Below are positions 34,498 to 42,547 of a stretch of 53,392 bases of DNA, in pieces. The notes under the pieces are model-generated. The model ran no database searches and was not told where the DNA came from. It worked only from the letters and a program-made list of their open reading frames with translations. The position numbers and the translations under genes were made by a program. The stretch is from contig NZ_BPQJ01000022.1 of the NCBI RefSeq assembly GCF_022179185.1, positions 57,930 through 111,321 on the forward strand, given 5' to 3'. Origin of the DNA: Methylobacterium frigidaeris. GTDB taxonomy: Bacteria; Pseudomonadota; Alphaproteobacteria; Rhizobiales; Beijerinckiaceae. Every line of letters starts with the position of its first letter. The stretch's first letter is position 1.

Positions 34498-35352
34498 TCA
34501 GCCCTGCGGGGTCATGTCGGCCTTGAACCACTTGAGCGAGAGCTTCTTCAGGGTGCCGTCGGCGATCACCGCGTCGATGCCCTCGTCGAGCCGTGCCTTC
34601 AGCTTCGCCTCGCCCTTGCGCAGGCCCATCGCCACGCCGCGACCGAGGATGCCGCCGCGGAAGCGGGGCCCGGCCAGCATCACCGTGTCGGCGAATTCCG
34701 GCTTCTCGGCCGTCGCCCGCAAGGGGGCGTCGTTGGCGAAGATCGCGTCGATGCGACCGGCGGCGAGGTCGAGGTCGTGCTGCTCGGTGGTCTTGTACTC
34801 GCGCACCTCGACGGTGCCCTTCAGGTACTTGTCCATGAAGGCGGCGTGGATGGTCGAGACCTGGACGCCGACGGTCTTGCCCTTGAGGAGCGGCTTGATC
34901 GTGTCGAGCGCCTTCTGCGCCTCGGCCTCGTCCATCAGGCTGAACTTCTGGCCGCTCAAGGGAAGCTTCGCCAGCGGGCCGTTGCGGTCGACCGCGAAGC
35001 CCGAGGAATCACCGCTATAGGGCTTGGTGAAGTCCACCACCTTGAGGCGCGCATCGGTGATGGTCATGCCCGACATGATCGCGTCGAACTTCTTGGCGTT
35101 GAGGCCCGGCACCACGCCGTCCCAGTCCTGGGCGACGAACTCGCATTTCAGCTTGGCGCGGGCGCAGATCTCGCGGCCGAGCTCGATCTCGTAGCCGTCG
35201 AGCGTGCCGTCGGGCTTGGTGAAGTTGTAGGGCGCGTAGGCGCCCTCGGTGGCGATCCTCACCGTCGCCGGCACGACGTCGTCGGCCCGGGCCATCCCGG
35301 CGGAGCCGAGCGCGAGGGACAGGACGAGGGCGAGAGCAGACCTGATTCTCAT
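34498..35352 (-). CDS. polar amino acid ABC transporter substrate-binding protein
   Basis: This 284-residue periplasmic SBP_bac_3 protein has signal peptide MRIRSALALVLSLALGSAG, cut near ARADD. The mature start RIATEGAYAPYNFTKPDGTL is the typical Lys/Arg/Orn/His-binding entry, followed by GYEIELGREICARAKLKC, WDGVVPGLNAKKFDAIMSGM and the late GIDAVIADGTLKKLSLKWF. It heads the four-gene importer cluster. ATG 35352 sits directly before the signal peptide; the extended frame is rejected. It is divergent from the GNAT gene across a 292-bp gap that likely holds both promoters. Confidence 0.92.
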   Translation of the reverse strand: MRIRSALALVLSLALGSAGMARADDVVPATVRIATEGAYAPYNFTKPDGTLDGYEIELGREICARAKLKCEFVAQDWDGVVPGLNAKKFDAIMSGMTITDARLKVVDFTKPYSGDSSGFAVDRNGPLAKLPLSGQKFSLMDEAEAQKALDTIKPLLKGKTVGVQVSTIHAAFMDKYLKGTVEVREYKTTEQHDLDLAAGRIDAIFANDAPLRATAEKPEFADTVMLAGPRFRGGILGRGVAMGLRKGEAKLKARLDEGIDAVIADGTLKKLSLKWFKADMTPQG

Positions 35353-35644
35353 TGTGGCGTCGTTCCCGGACCTTCGAGGCGTTCCACGCTCAGCTAACCC
35401 GCAAGGCGTGCCCCGACGCAAGCGCCTGCATGCCAAGATCGCGCATGGCGGGATGATGCGAACGGCGTGCCAACGACGGTTTGCACTCACGGCGAAGCGC
35501 TGCTATGGCGCCCGAGCGGGCGATGGTGCCCGGCGCGGGCGAGGCGACCGCCGGGAGTTGAGCGATGGCCCCGAGGGCAGAGGCGCGACGACGGATCGGC
35601 TGACCGGTCCGCCCCTAGATTCTACGCCCGCCCAGAGTGTGCCC

Positions 35645-36148
35645 GTGACCACGCTTCCCCTCGTCATCCGGCCCGAGACCTCGCGCGACAACGACGCCAT
35701 CGAGCGCCTGCACGAGCGCGCCTTCGGCCCCGGCCGCTACGCCCGCACCGCCTTCCGCCTGCGCGAGGGCGTTCCGCACCTGTCCGACCTCTCGTTCACG
35801 GCGCTGGTCGGCACGCTGCTCGTCGGCTCGGTGCGGGTCTCGCCGGCCCGGGCGGGCGCGAGCCCGCTCCTGGTGCTCGGGCCGCTCACGGTCGATCCGG
35901 CCTTCGGCAGCCGCGGCATCGGCGGCGCCCTGATGCGCGCCTCCCTCGACGCCGCCCGGGCCGGCGGCCACGGCCTCGTCATCCTGGTCGGCGACGCGCC
36001 GTACTACGCCCGCTTCGGCTTCCGCGTGCTGCCGCTGCGCAAGCTCATCCTGCCGGGCCCGGTCGATCCGGGTCGGTTCCTGGCGCTGGAACTGCGCGAG
36101 GGCGCCTTGGCGGAGGTGGGGGGGAGCGTCGTCGGCGGAACGCGCTGA
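35645..36148 (+). CDS. GNAT family N-acetyltransferase
   Basis: This 167-residue single-domain acetyltransferase probably transfers acetyl from acetyl-CoA to a small molecule or protein. The CoA-binding motif A is VDPAFGSRGIGGALMRASL, and the YhbS-like mark LVGDAPYYARFGF follows. The start GTG 35645 is chosen because VTTLPLVIRPET begins the fold; GTG 35639 is equally usable. The N-terminal extension to 35249 has no similarity. Substrate is unknown, and it appears to stand alone. Confidence 0.85.
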   Translation: MTTLPLVIRPETSRDNDAIERLHERAFGPGRYARTAFRLREGVPHLSDLSFTALVGTLLVGSVRVSPARAGASPLLVLGPLTVDPAFGSRGIGGALMRASLDAARAGGHGLVILVGDAPYYARFGFRVLPLRKLILPGPVDPGRFLALELREGALAEVGGSVVGGTR

Positions 36149-36160
36149 GGCGCCGGCGCC

Positions 36161-36346
36161 TCATTCGGCCTCGAGCGGGATCGTGCCGCCCTTGCGCGCG
36201 ACGTGCCTTGCATCGTCCGCCGACAGGGCGCCGGCGAAGATGTCCAGGCGGTTCCAGGCCGGGAACGGCTGGTGCCCGGCTTGGTCGGGCAGGTGCGGCG
36301 AGAGCCTCGCGCCGCTGCTCCGGTGGATGTAGCGGCCGCAATTCAC
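36161..36346 (-). CDS. doubtful small hypothetical protein
   Basis: This GTG-started frame of 61 residues begins MNCGRYIHRSSGARLSPHLP and ends RKGGTIPLEAE. Amino-acid composition is ordinary rather than the Arg/Pro/Ala excess of shadow frames in this genome, and it does not lie opposite another gene, so it could be real. The frame stays open for 16 codons upstream of the GTG without a start codon. It may therefore be the end of a decayed gene. No domain is recognised. Confidence 0.35.
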   Translation of the reverse strand: MNCGRYIHRSSGARLSPHLPDQAGHQPFPAWNRLDIFAGALSADDARHVARKGGTIPLEAE

Positions 36347-36480
36347 GAGGCCGGGATCGCTGCAAGGTAAGGGAGAGAAATCGGGGTGAGGCTACGGTCC
36401 TGAGCCTGTCTCTAACCGTTCTGCTGCCAGCACGACGGCCGCCGCTCTACACTGAAGCGTGTCACCCTCACACTTGACCC

Positions 36481-36500
36481 CTCTCCCACGCGGGAGAGGG
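36481..36500. repeat. CCCTCTCCC palindrome
   Basis: CCCTCTCCC (36480-36488) pairs with GGGAGAGGG (36492-36500) around a short ACGC-type loop. It lies just past the PepSY stop and belongs to the dispersed family also found at 12.54, 24.6, 38.75 and 43.2 kb. Confidence 0.7.
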
Positions 36501-36523
36501 GAATTGCGCTCTATTCTCGAGCC

Positions 36524-37117
36524 TCAGTCCTTCATCACCTGGCCGTCCGGCCCGATCTTCACTTCCTGCGACTTGTCGGCGAGCGCCACCTTGATCTCGT
36601 AGGCGACGGCCGAGCCCTCGCGCTCGACCTCGGCCTCGTAGGCCTTGCCGCCGCCGGCCTGCTTCTCGGCGATCGCGAGGGCGTCCTTCAGCGAGACCTT
36701 GGCGTTGTTGAAGTCGGCAACCTTCAGGCGGGTGAAGTAGCGCTCGATCGGCTGGTTCTCGCTCTTGTAGAGCGCGCCGGTCTCGGCGTTGATGCCGTGC
36801 TCGACCAGCTTGCCGTCCGGGTAGACGACCTTGATCGCCCAATGGGTCGGGTTCTTGCCGTCGGCTTCCTCGAAATCGGCGTCGATGGCGCGGCCGTTGC
36901 CGTCCTTCTGCTCGGCGGTGGCGATGGCCTGGGCCAGGCTGATCTTGGCCAGCTTGGCGGCCTGGAACTCCTTCATGTCGCTCGTCGACGTCGCGGCCGG
37001 AGCCGTGGCCGGGGCGGTGCCGGGAGCGGTCGGTGCGGTCGGGGCCGTGGTCTGGGCGAAAGCGAGGCCGGTGGTGAGAGCGAGGGCACCGGCGGTGGCG
37101 AGGAAGCGCGTGAGCAT
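36524..37117 (-). CDS. exported PepSY-domain protein
   Basis: This 197-residue exported protein has signal peptide MLTRFLATAGALALTTGLAF, cut at AFAQT, then a Thr/Ala/Pro-rich linker to about residue 48. Two PepSY-like repeats follow (about 55-125 and 135-195), recognisable from ISLAQAIATAEQKDGNGRAI with HWAIKVVYPDGKLVEHGI, and VSLKDALAIAEKQAGGGKAY with YEIKVALADKSQEVKIGPDG. PepSY domains are thought to act as inhibitors or modulators of extracellular proteases, but the partner is unknown. ATG 37117 begins the signal peptide; the longer frame upstream is not coding. Confidence 0.82.
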   Translation of the reverse strand: MLTRFLATAGALALTTGLAFAQTTAPTAPTAPGTAPATAPAATSTSDMKEFQAAKLAKISLAQAIATAEQKDGNGRAIDADFEEADGKNPTHWAIKVVYPDGKLVEHGINAETGALYKSENQPIERYFTRLKVADFNNAKVSLKDALAIAEKQAGGGKAYEAEVEREGSAVAYEIKVALADKSQEVKIGPDGQVMKD

Positions 37118-37172
37118 CGTGGTCTCCGAGGAGGGATCGTCGAGGACACCGGAAACGCTGCTCAGCCGACTT

Positions 37173-37191
37173 GGTTGCCCGTTGGGCAACC
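37173..37191. promoter_or_regulatory. perfect hairpin/operator-like inverted repeat
   Basis: GGTTGCCC-GTT-GGGCAACC is a perfect 8-bp inverted repeat in the 186-bp gap between divergent PepSY and Cys-rich peptide genes. It lies 56 bp upstream of the PepSY start and 113 bp upstream of the other. The position suits an operator or leader hairpin; no T-run supports a terminator. The role is inferred. Confidence 0.4.
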
Positions 37192-37303
37192 TGCTTTGTG
37201 GCGAGGCAAGCCACCCGACCCGGAACACCGGTACTCCCGGCCAGTTGGTCCGGCATCGCGGCCCGCCCGTCGCGGCGGCCCTCCACCTCATCGGAGATCG
37301 TCC

Positions 37304-37573
37304 GTGCTGCCTCTCCGCGCCCTGCTGGCGCTCGCTCCCCTGATCCTCGCCTCCGCCGCCCTGGCGCAGAGCGGACCTGTCTTCGGCGGCCCGTTCTTCG
37401 ATCCCGACGCGACCGGCTCGCTGCGCAGCGGTCGCGAGGCCCGAGACATCGTTCCCCGCACCGGCCCGCAAGCCTGCCAGCGCTGGTGCGAGACCGACTA
37501 CGTCCCCTGCGATCCGCCGAACTTCAAGATCGCCGATGGCCGCTGCCGGCCCTTCGGCGGCGGCCGATACTGA
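37304..37573 (+). CDS. small secreted protein with four cysteines
   Basis: This 89-residue protein has signal peptide MLPLRALLALAPLILASAAL, cut at ALAQS. The mature part of about 67 residues has a core ACQRWCETDYVPCDPPNFKI and ADGRCRPFGGGRY with four cysteines, so one or two disulfides are likely. GTG 37304 has GGAG 7 nt upstream. It lies 35 nt before the SDR gene and is probably co-transcribed. No family was recognised. Confidence 0.65.
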   Translation: MLPLRALLALAPLILASAALAQSGPVFGGPFFDPDATGSLRSGREARDIVPRTGPQACQRWCETDYVPCDPPNFKIADGRCRPFGGGRY

Positions 37574-37608
37574 TTCCCTCACGCCCGCACCAGGAGCCGG
37601 ACACGCCC

Positions 37609-38469
37609 ATGACCGATTTCCCGAAGCCCCCCTTCGAGCGCCAGAAGCCGATCCCGATGCCCGGGCGCGACGCCGACATGGATCCCCGGCCCGATTACGG
37701 CGAAACCCGCTACAAGGGCTCCGGGCGCCTCGCCGACCGCAAGGCGATCATCACCGGCGGCGACAGCGGCATCGGCAAGGCGGTGGCGCTCGCCTTCGCC
37801 CGCGAGGGCGCCGACGTGCTGATCGCCTATTACGACGAGCACGACGACGCCCGCGAGACAGCCAAGCTCGTCGAATCCGCCGGCCGCAAGGCGGTGCTGG
37901 TGCCCGGCGACATCAAGGATCCGGCCCATTGCCGCGCCATCGTCGAGAAGGCGGTGGCGGCGTTCGGGCGGGTCGACGTGCTCGTCAACAACGCCGCCCA
38001 CCAGGCCACCGTGCAGTCGATCGAGGAAATGAGCGACGAGGAGTGGGACGTCACGTTCCGCACCAACATCCACGCGATGTTCTACCTGACCAAGGCGGCG
38101 GTGCCGCACATGCGGCCGGGCAGCGCGATCATCAACACCACTTCGATCAACGCCGATACGCCGAGCCCGCAGCTGCTCGCCTACGCCACCACCAAGGGGG
38201 CGATCCAGAACTTCACCGGCGGCCTGGCGCAGCTGCTGGCCGAGAAGGAGATCCGGGTGAACTGCGTCGCCCCCGGCCCGGTCTGGACCCCGCTGATCCC
38301 CTCGACCATGCCCGAGGAGAAGGTGCGCCAGTTCGGCTCCCAGGTGCCGATGAAGCGCCCCGGCCAGCCGGTCGAGCTCGCGCCCGTCTACGTGATGCTG
38401 GCGAGCGAGGAGGCGAGCTACGTCTCGGGCGCCACCGTGGCGGTGACCGGCGGCAAGCCGATGATCTGA
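37609..38469 (+). CDS. SDR family oxidoreductase (YghA/general stress type)
   Basis: This 286-residue NAD(P)-dependent short-chain dehydrogenase is of the extended-N-terminus type found in YghA and Bacillus general stress protein 39. The first 40 residues (with PFERQKPIPMPGRDADMDP) are specific for this group. The Rossmann motif TGGDSGIG is at 49-56, NNAAH at 127-131, and the catalytic triad S179, Y192, K196 is intact, with N153 as the fourth member. The start is ATG 37609 after AGGAG. The group is linked to stress and aldehyde reduction, but the substrate here is unknown. Confidence 0.9.
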   Translation: MTDFPKPPFERQKPIPMPGRDADMDPRPDYGETRYKGSGRLADRKAIITGGDSGIGKAVALAFAREGADVLIAYYDEHDDARETAKLVESAGRKAVLVPGDIKDPAHCRAIVEKAVAAFGRVDVLVNNAAHQATVQSIEEMSDEEWDVTFRTNIHAMFYLTKAAVPHMRPGSAIINTTSINADTPSPQLLAYATTKGAIQNFTGGLAQLLAEKEIRVNCVAPGPVWTPLIPSTMPEEKVRQFGSQVPMKRPGQPVELAPVYVMLASEEASYVSGATVAVTGGKPMI

Positions 38470-38923
38470 CGGCCGGTCCGGCCGCGGCCTGCCCCTCGAC
38501 GGCTCCGTCGCCCGCGGCGAGGCGCAGCCGGGTTCGGCCCTCACATCCCGGTCGAGCCCGGCAGCGATGCTTTCCACGACCTGCGCATTTGTCTGGGGTC
38601 CCATGAGAGGCTGACGGCTACCCATCCTGACTCGCCATCGGCCGCTCCGCGCGCCGGGCTCTCGGCGCATATCCGCGCGGGTGGTGGACGATGCCGTCCG
38701 TGTGTTCCGATACGCCGTCCTCTTGATCGATGTCACTACGAGCGTAGCGCGGGATCCCCTCTCCCCGGGAGAGGCCCCCCGCGCCTGATCTTCAAGGAAT
38801 TCTTCCCTGCGCCGCTCTGGTCTGCGCGGGCAAGTTTGTCCGCATGGAGCTGATTGTCCGGGAGCGGGGGCCGGGTGTGGCACGAGAGGGAGGCTTCTCT
38901 TACGCGCCGTCGAACGATCGACC
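38470..38923. other. intergenic region without recognisable gene
   Basis: This region of 454 bases lies between convergent SDR and eutC genes. Its only clear structure is the nested palindrome at 38747-38784. The frames crossing it have shadow-type composition and no domain. Confidence 0.55.
38747..38784. repeat. nested GC-rich palindrome
   Basis: The outer arms are GCGCGGG (38747-38753) and CCCGCGC (38778-38784). The inner arms are CCTCTCCC (38758-38765) and GGGAGAGG (38767-38774), separated by a single C. The left flank AGCGCGGGATCCCCTCT matches the repeat at 12.53 kb. Confidence 0.75.
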
Positions 38924-39697
38924 TTACCCCTCCAGCACCTCCCGCCCCGCCGACCCCGCCAGCAACCGGTCGCTCTCGTCCTTCAGCGCGACGCCGGTGA
39001 GCCGCCGGTTCAGCGCCTGGTCGATCAGCCAGTGCAGCTTGAAGGCCGCGAGGTCCGGCGCGAGCCCCGCCGCCCGCACGTTCGACAGGCAGTTGCGCTC
39101 GGCATCGGTGCGGCCCGGACGCGGATCGAAGGTGAGGTAGATCCCGAGGCTGTCGGGCGAGGACAGGCCGGGCCGCTCGCCGATCAGCACCGCGACGGCG
39201 CGGGCCTTGAGCAGCGCCCCGACCGCATCGCCCAGAGCCACCCGCGCCTGCGTCGCCACCACCACCGGCGCGAGGCGCCAGCCGGACCCGGTCAACGCCG
39301 GCTTGAGTGCCGTCAGCAGCGGCACCGCGCCTTCATGCACCGCCCGGGCGGAGAGACCGTCCGCCACCACCAGAGCGAGGTCGACCGGGTCGCGAGCGGC
39401 GGCTGCCAGCGACGCGGCGGAGGCCTCGTCGAGTCGGCGGCCGAGATCGGGCCGGCGCAGGTAGGTCGCCCGGTCCGGGGCCGCGGAGGCCGCCGGCAGG
39501 GTCTCGAAGCCCAAGGCCGCGATCCCGGTCCGCATGTCGTCCGCATCGAGAGGGGTATGGACCGCGTCGCGGGCCTGGGCATGGGCGAGGCCGAAGCGCA
39601 GCACCTCCCGGGTCGGCAGGCCGGCCCCGGCACGGCCCAGCGCGATGCGGGCCGGCGTCAGGCCGGCGAGGCGCTGCCAGGGATCGTCCCGGCTCAC
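38924..39697 (-). CDS. eutC: ethanolamine ammonia-lyase small subunit
   Basis: This 257-residue light chain of adenosylcobalamin-dependent ethanolamine ammonia-lyase works with EutB to split ethanolamine into acetaldehyde and ammonia. Typical stretches are TPARIALGRAGAGLPTREVL, FGLAHAQARDAVHTPLD, LVVADGLSARAVHEGAVPLL, VLIGERPGLSSPDSLGIYL and RNCLSNVRAAGL. GTG 39697 overlaps the eutB stop by four bases, so the subunits are translationally coupled. The frame extending to 41128 is a shadow of eutB. No microcompartment shell genes are nearby, so the enzyme likely serves nitrogen acquisition in the cytoplasm. Confidence 0.95.
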   Translation of the reverse strand: MSRDDPWQRLAGLTPARIALGRAGAGLPTREVLRFGLAHAQARDAVHTPLDADDMRTGIAALGFETLPAASAAPDRATYLRRPDLGRRLDEASAASLAAAARDPVDLALVVADGLSARAVHEGAVPLLTALKPALTGSGWRLAPVVVATQARVALGDAVGALLKARAVAVLIGERPGLSSPDSLGIYLTFDPRPGRTDAERNCLSNVRAAGLAPDLAAFKLHWLIDQALNRRLTGVALKDESDRLLAGSAGREVLEG

Positions 39698-41073
39698 GCG
39701 GCGAGGCCCGGTGCTGCGGCGAGGAGCGGTGCTCCCCCGCCCGGAAGCAGGGCCCCATGGGCGTCGGTCAGCCCGATCCGGGCGAGCCATTCGGCGAATT
39801 CCGGCGCCCGCGTCAGGCCCATCACCTCGCGCAGGTAGAGTTGGTCGTGGAACGAGGTCGACTGATAGTTCAGCATCACGTCGTCGGCCCCCGGCACGCC
39901 CATGACGTAGGTCACGCCGGCGGCGCCGAGGAGCGTCAGCAGCGTGTCCATGTCGTCCTGATCGGCCTCGGCGTGGTTGGTGTAGCAGACGTCGACCCCG
40001 AGCGGCACGCCCATCAGCTTGCCGCAGAAATGGTCCTCGAGCCCAGCCCGGATGATCTCCTTGCCGTCGTAGAGGTATTCCGGGCCGATGAAGCCCACCA
40101 CCGTGTTGACGAGAAGCGGCCGGAAGGCGCGCGCCACCGCGTAGGCCCGGGCCTCGAGGGTCTGCTGGTCGATGCCGTGATGGGCATCGGCCGAGAGGGC
40201 CGAGCCCTGGCCGGTCTCGAAATACATCACGTTGTCGCCGACGGTGCCGCGCTTCAACGCCAGCGCCGCCTCGTGCGCCTCCTTCAGCACCGACAGGGTA
40301 ACGCCGAACGAGGCGTTGGCGGCCTGCGTCCCGGCGATCGACTGGAACACGAGGTCGACCGGCACGCCGCGGTTCATCGCCTCCAGAGTCGTGGTGACGT
40401 GGGTGAGCACGCAGCCTTGGGTCGGGATCCCGAAACCGTCGATCAGCTCGGCCAGGAGATGGAGCAGCCCGGTCAGCCCCTGCACCGAATCCGAGACCGG
40501 GTTGATGCCGATGCAGGCATCGCCGCAGCCGTAAGCCAAGCCGTCGAGGATCGAGGCGGTGATGCCGGCAGGGTCGTCGCTCGGATGGTTGGGCTGGAGC
40601 CGCACCGCCAGCGTGCCCGGCAGCCCGATGGTGTTGCGCAGCCGCGTGACCACCCGGGCCTTGCGGGCGACCAGGATCAGGTCCTGGTTGCGCATGATCT
40701 TCGAGACCGCGGCAGCGATCTCCGGCGTCACGCCGGGGGCGATCGCCGCCAGGGTCCCGGACGAGGCGGTGAGCAGGAACTCGCGGAAGTCGCCCACGGT
40801 CAGGTGGGCGATGCGCGCGAAGGCCGCCGCGTCGTGGCTGTCGAGGATCAGCCGGGTGACGTCGTCGGCCTCGTACGGGATGAGCGGCCGGGCCAGGATC
40901 TCGGTCAGCGGCACCTCGGCAAGGCACCAGCGCGCCGCCACGCATTCCTCGGCGCTCCCCGCCGCGAGGCCGGCGAGCCGGTCGCCGGAGCGGGGCGGGC
41001 TCGCCTTCGCCATCAGCTCGGCGAGGTCGGCGAAGACGAAGGTCCGGGGTCCGACGACGTGACGGTAGCTCAT
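39694..41073 (-). CDS. eutB: ethanolamine ammonia-lyase large subunit
   Basis: This 459-residue catalytic TIM-barrel subunit is close to the usual 453-465 residues. It is easily recognised by LTVGDFREFLLTASSGTLAA, SKIMRNQDLILVARKARVVT, RLQPNHPSDDPAGITASILD, GLAYGCGDACIGINPVSDS, FETGQGSALSADAHHGIDQQ and GVDVCYTNHAEADQDDMDTL. All belong to the substrate and cobalamin-binding surface. The reactivase eutA and aldehyde dehydrogenase genes are not adjacent. It lies 23 nt downstream of the transglutaminase-like gene and overlaps eutC. Confidence 0.96.
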   Translation of the reverse strand: MSYRHVVGPRTFVFADLAELMAKASPPRSGDRLAGLAAGSAEECVAARWCLAEVPLTEILARPLIPYEADDVTRLILDSHDAAAFARIAHLTVGDFREFLLTASSGTLAAIAPGVTPEIAAAVSKIMRNQDLILVARKARVVTRLRNTIGLPGTLAVRLQPNHPSDDPAGITASILDGLAYGCGDACIGINPVSDSVQGLTGLLHLLAELIDGFGIPTQGCVLTHVTTTLEAMNRGVPVDLVFQSIAGTQAANASFGVTLSVLKEAHEAALALKRGTVGDNVMYFETGQGSALSADAHHGIDQQTLEARAYAVARAFRPLLVNTVVGFIGPEYLYDGKEIIRAGLEDHFCGKLMGVPLGVDVCYTNHAEADQDDMDTLLTLLGAAGVTYVMGVPGADDVMLNYQSTSFHDQLYLREVMGLTRAPEFAEWLARIGLTDAHGALLPGGGAPLLAAAPGLAA

Positions 41074-41096
41074 GCGGGGCCTCCCGGGCGTGAATC

Positions 41097-41963
41097 CTAG
41101 CGCAGGCCGCCCTCCGCGTCAGGGCCATCCTCCGCGGTCGAGATCGCCGCGACCGTGCGCTCCCCCGTCTCCGGCGCGCCGTCGGCCCGCTCGATGCGGA
41201 TCTCCATGGCCGTAGCCGTCATCTCGCCGAACGGCGTCGAGAAGGCGATCTCGGCCGCGTCGCGCCCGACGCCGATCCGCACCAGCCCGTCGAGATTGGC
41301 CTGCCGGGTGGCGTCGAACAGCCACCAGCGGCCGTCGAGATAGGCCTCGAACACGGCGTGGAAGTCGCACGGCACCAGGCCGTAGGCGTAGCAGCTGACG
41401 AAGCGGGCCGGAATGCCGAGCGCCCGGCAGAAGGCGGCGCCGAGATGCGCGAAATCGCGGCACACTCCTGCCCGCTTCAGAAGCGTCTCGTCGGCGGTAG
41501 TCTCCTCGTCGCTGGCGCCGCGCACATAGGCGATGTGGTCATGGATCCAGTTGCAGATCCGGTTCACCCGCTCGAAGCCGGGGGCTACGTCGCCGAACTC
41601 GGCCTGCGCGAAGGGGGTGAGCCGGTCCGAGGAGACGAAGCGGCTCGGCAGCAGGTAGGGCAGGATATCGAGGGGCAGGTCCTTCACCGGGGTCTCGACG
41701 ATGCCGGAGGGATCCGCCCGGAGGGGATCGAGCGTCACCTCCGCCTCATAGTCGAGGCTGAACCGGCCGGGCGGCACCGTGACCGCCACGTAGCGGTTGC
41801 CGGTCTCCGGCGCGACGTGCCGGCGCACGGGCAGATCGGGGTCGAGGCGGAACGTCTCCCGCAGGTCGTGATGCCGCGTGAGCCGGGCAGCTTCCAGGTT
41901 GAAGATGAACACCGTTTCGGCCTCGACCTCGTAGGCCAGATGGCAACCCAAAGTGTAGCGCAC
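41097..41963 (-). CDS. transglutaminase-like cysteine protease domain protein
   Basis: This 288-residue cytoplasmic-looking protein has no signal peptide. A beta-rich N-terminal domain (1 to about 105) is followed by a transglutaminase-core domain with an intact triad: C168 in AGVCRDFAHL, H202 in DFHAVFEAY and D217 in WWLFDATR. Bacterial members mostly act as proteases or amidases rather than crosslinkers; the substrate is unknown. It is probably the first gene of a transcript with eutBC (23-nt gap), an association I cannot explain functionally. An inverted repeat lies 35 nt upstream. Confidence 0.85.
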   Translation of the reverse strand: MRYTLGCHLAYEVEAETVFIFNLEAARLTRHHDLRETFRLDPDLPVRRHVAPETGNRYVAVTVPPGRFSLDYEAEVTLDPLRADPSGIVETPVKDLPLDILPYLLPSRFVSSDRLTPFAQAEFGDVAPGFERVNRICNWIHDHIAYVRGASDEETTADETLLKRAGVCRDFAHLGAAFCRALGIPARFVSCYAYGLVPCDFHAVFEAYLDGRWWLFDATRQANLDGLVRIGVGRDAAEIAFSTPFGEMTATAMEIRIERADGAPETGERTVAAISTAEDGPDAEGGLR

Positions 41964-41996
41964 GGCTTGAGCCCCTTCCCGCTGACGGGATCGGGT

Positions 41997-42061
41997 GACG
42001 CAAGAGCCGCGCCGGATCGGCGTACGTCGCGGGCCGCGCCGGATCGGCCCGCTCTTTGCGT
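41997..42061. repeat. inverted repeat containing a direct 16-bp repeat
   Basis: GACGCAAGAGC (41997-42007) is complementary, with a one-base bulge, to GCTCTTTGCGT (42051-42061). Between and overlapping them GCCGCGCCGGATCGGC occurs twice (42006-42021 and 42033-42048), 27 bp apart. It lies in the gap between the divergent transglutaminase and DUF6894 genes, so it may be a regulatory site. Confidence 0.6.
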
Positions 42062-42135
42062 GACGATGGTTAGCCTGCGTTAAGGCCGCTCGTCGTTGGG
42101 CCCGGCAAGACCGGGGAGAGCAGGGAGGACACGCC

Positions 42136-42354
42136 GTGCACCGCTACTTCTTCGACCTCGATGCCGGAACCTGGGACGCCCGCGACACGATCGGGGTGGT
42201 GCTCACTGACGCCGGCGCCGCCCATGCCGAGGCTGTCCAGGCTTTACGCTCCTGTGCCCTCGACCCGGCCCGGACCGCCGGCGCGATCCTCGCCATGAAC
42301 GTCCGCGACGAGACCGGACGGACGGTGTTCCGGGTATCGCTGACGGCGCAGTGA
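42136..42354 (+). CDS. DUF6894 family small protein
   Basis: This 72-residue protein begins VHRYFFDLDAGTWDARDTIG, and the RYFFD start is the mark of the DUF6894 family, which is abundant in Methylobacterium and Bradyrhizobium. The rest (LTDAGAAHAEAVQALRSCAL and RDETGRTVFRVSL) fits the family throughout. The start is GTG 42136 with GGGAGGA 6 nt upstream. It is cytoplasmic, of unknown function, and usually present in many copies per genome. Confidence 0.8.
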   Translation: MHRYFFDLDAGTWDARDTIGVVLTDAGAAHAEAVQALRSCALDPARTAGAILAMNVRDETGRTVFRVSLTAQ

Positions 42355-42547
42355 GGCAGCCATGATCGGGATGGCGGCGAAGACCGCTGTCCCTTTGCCC
42401 CGCGAGCGCTGCGATTGCGTTGCCCGCGCGAGCCTGCAGAGCTTGCGTATCTGCTGACATTTCATGCGATTCATGGTTGATCATTCCAAATCATCATAAA
42501 GAATGTCCCAATGTCCCTCAGGACAGCCCGGCGAGATGGGCAGATCC

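Larger units (their letters stand above)
36149..36523. other. intergenic region with a small ORF and palindrome
   Basis: This region of 375 bases lies between convergent GNAT and PepSY genes. It holds a doubtful 61-codon reading frame on the minus strand (36161-36346) and the palindrome at 36481-36500. Nothing else was recognised. Confidence 0.5.

Noticed and set aside
39307..41100. Long plus-strand frames opposite eutB and eutC
   Set aside because: They are shadows; the minus strand encodes complete ethanolamine ammonia-lyase subunits with a four-base overlap.
38924..41963. Possible ethanolamine microcompartment locus
   Set aside because: No shell proteins, eutA, aldehyde dehydrogenase or alcohol dehydrogenase genes are next to eutBC in this window.
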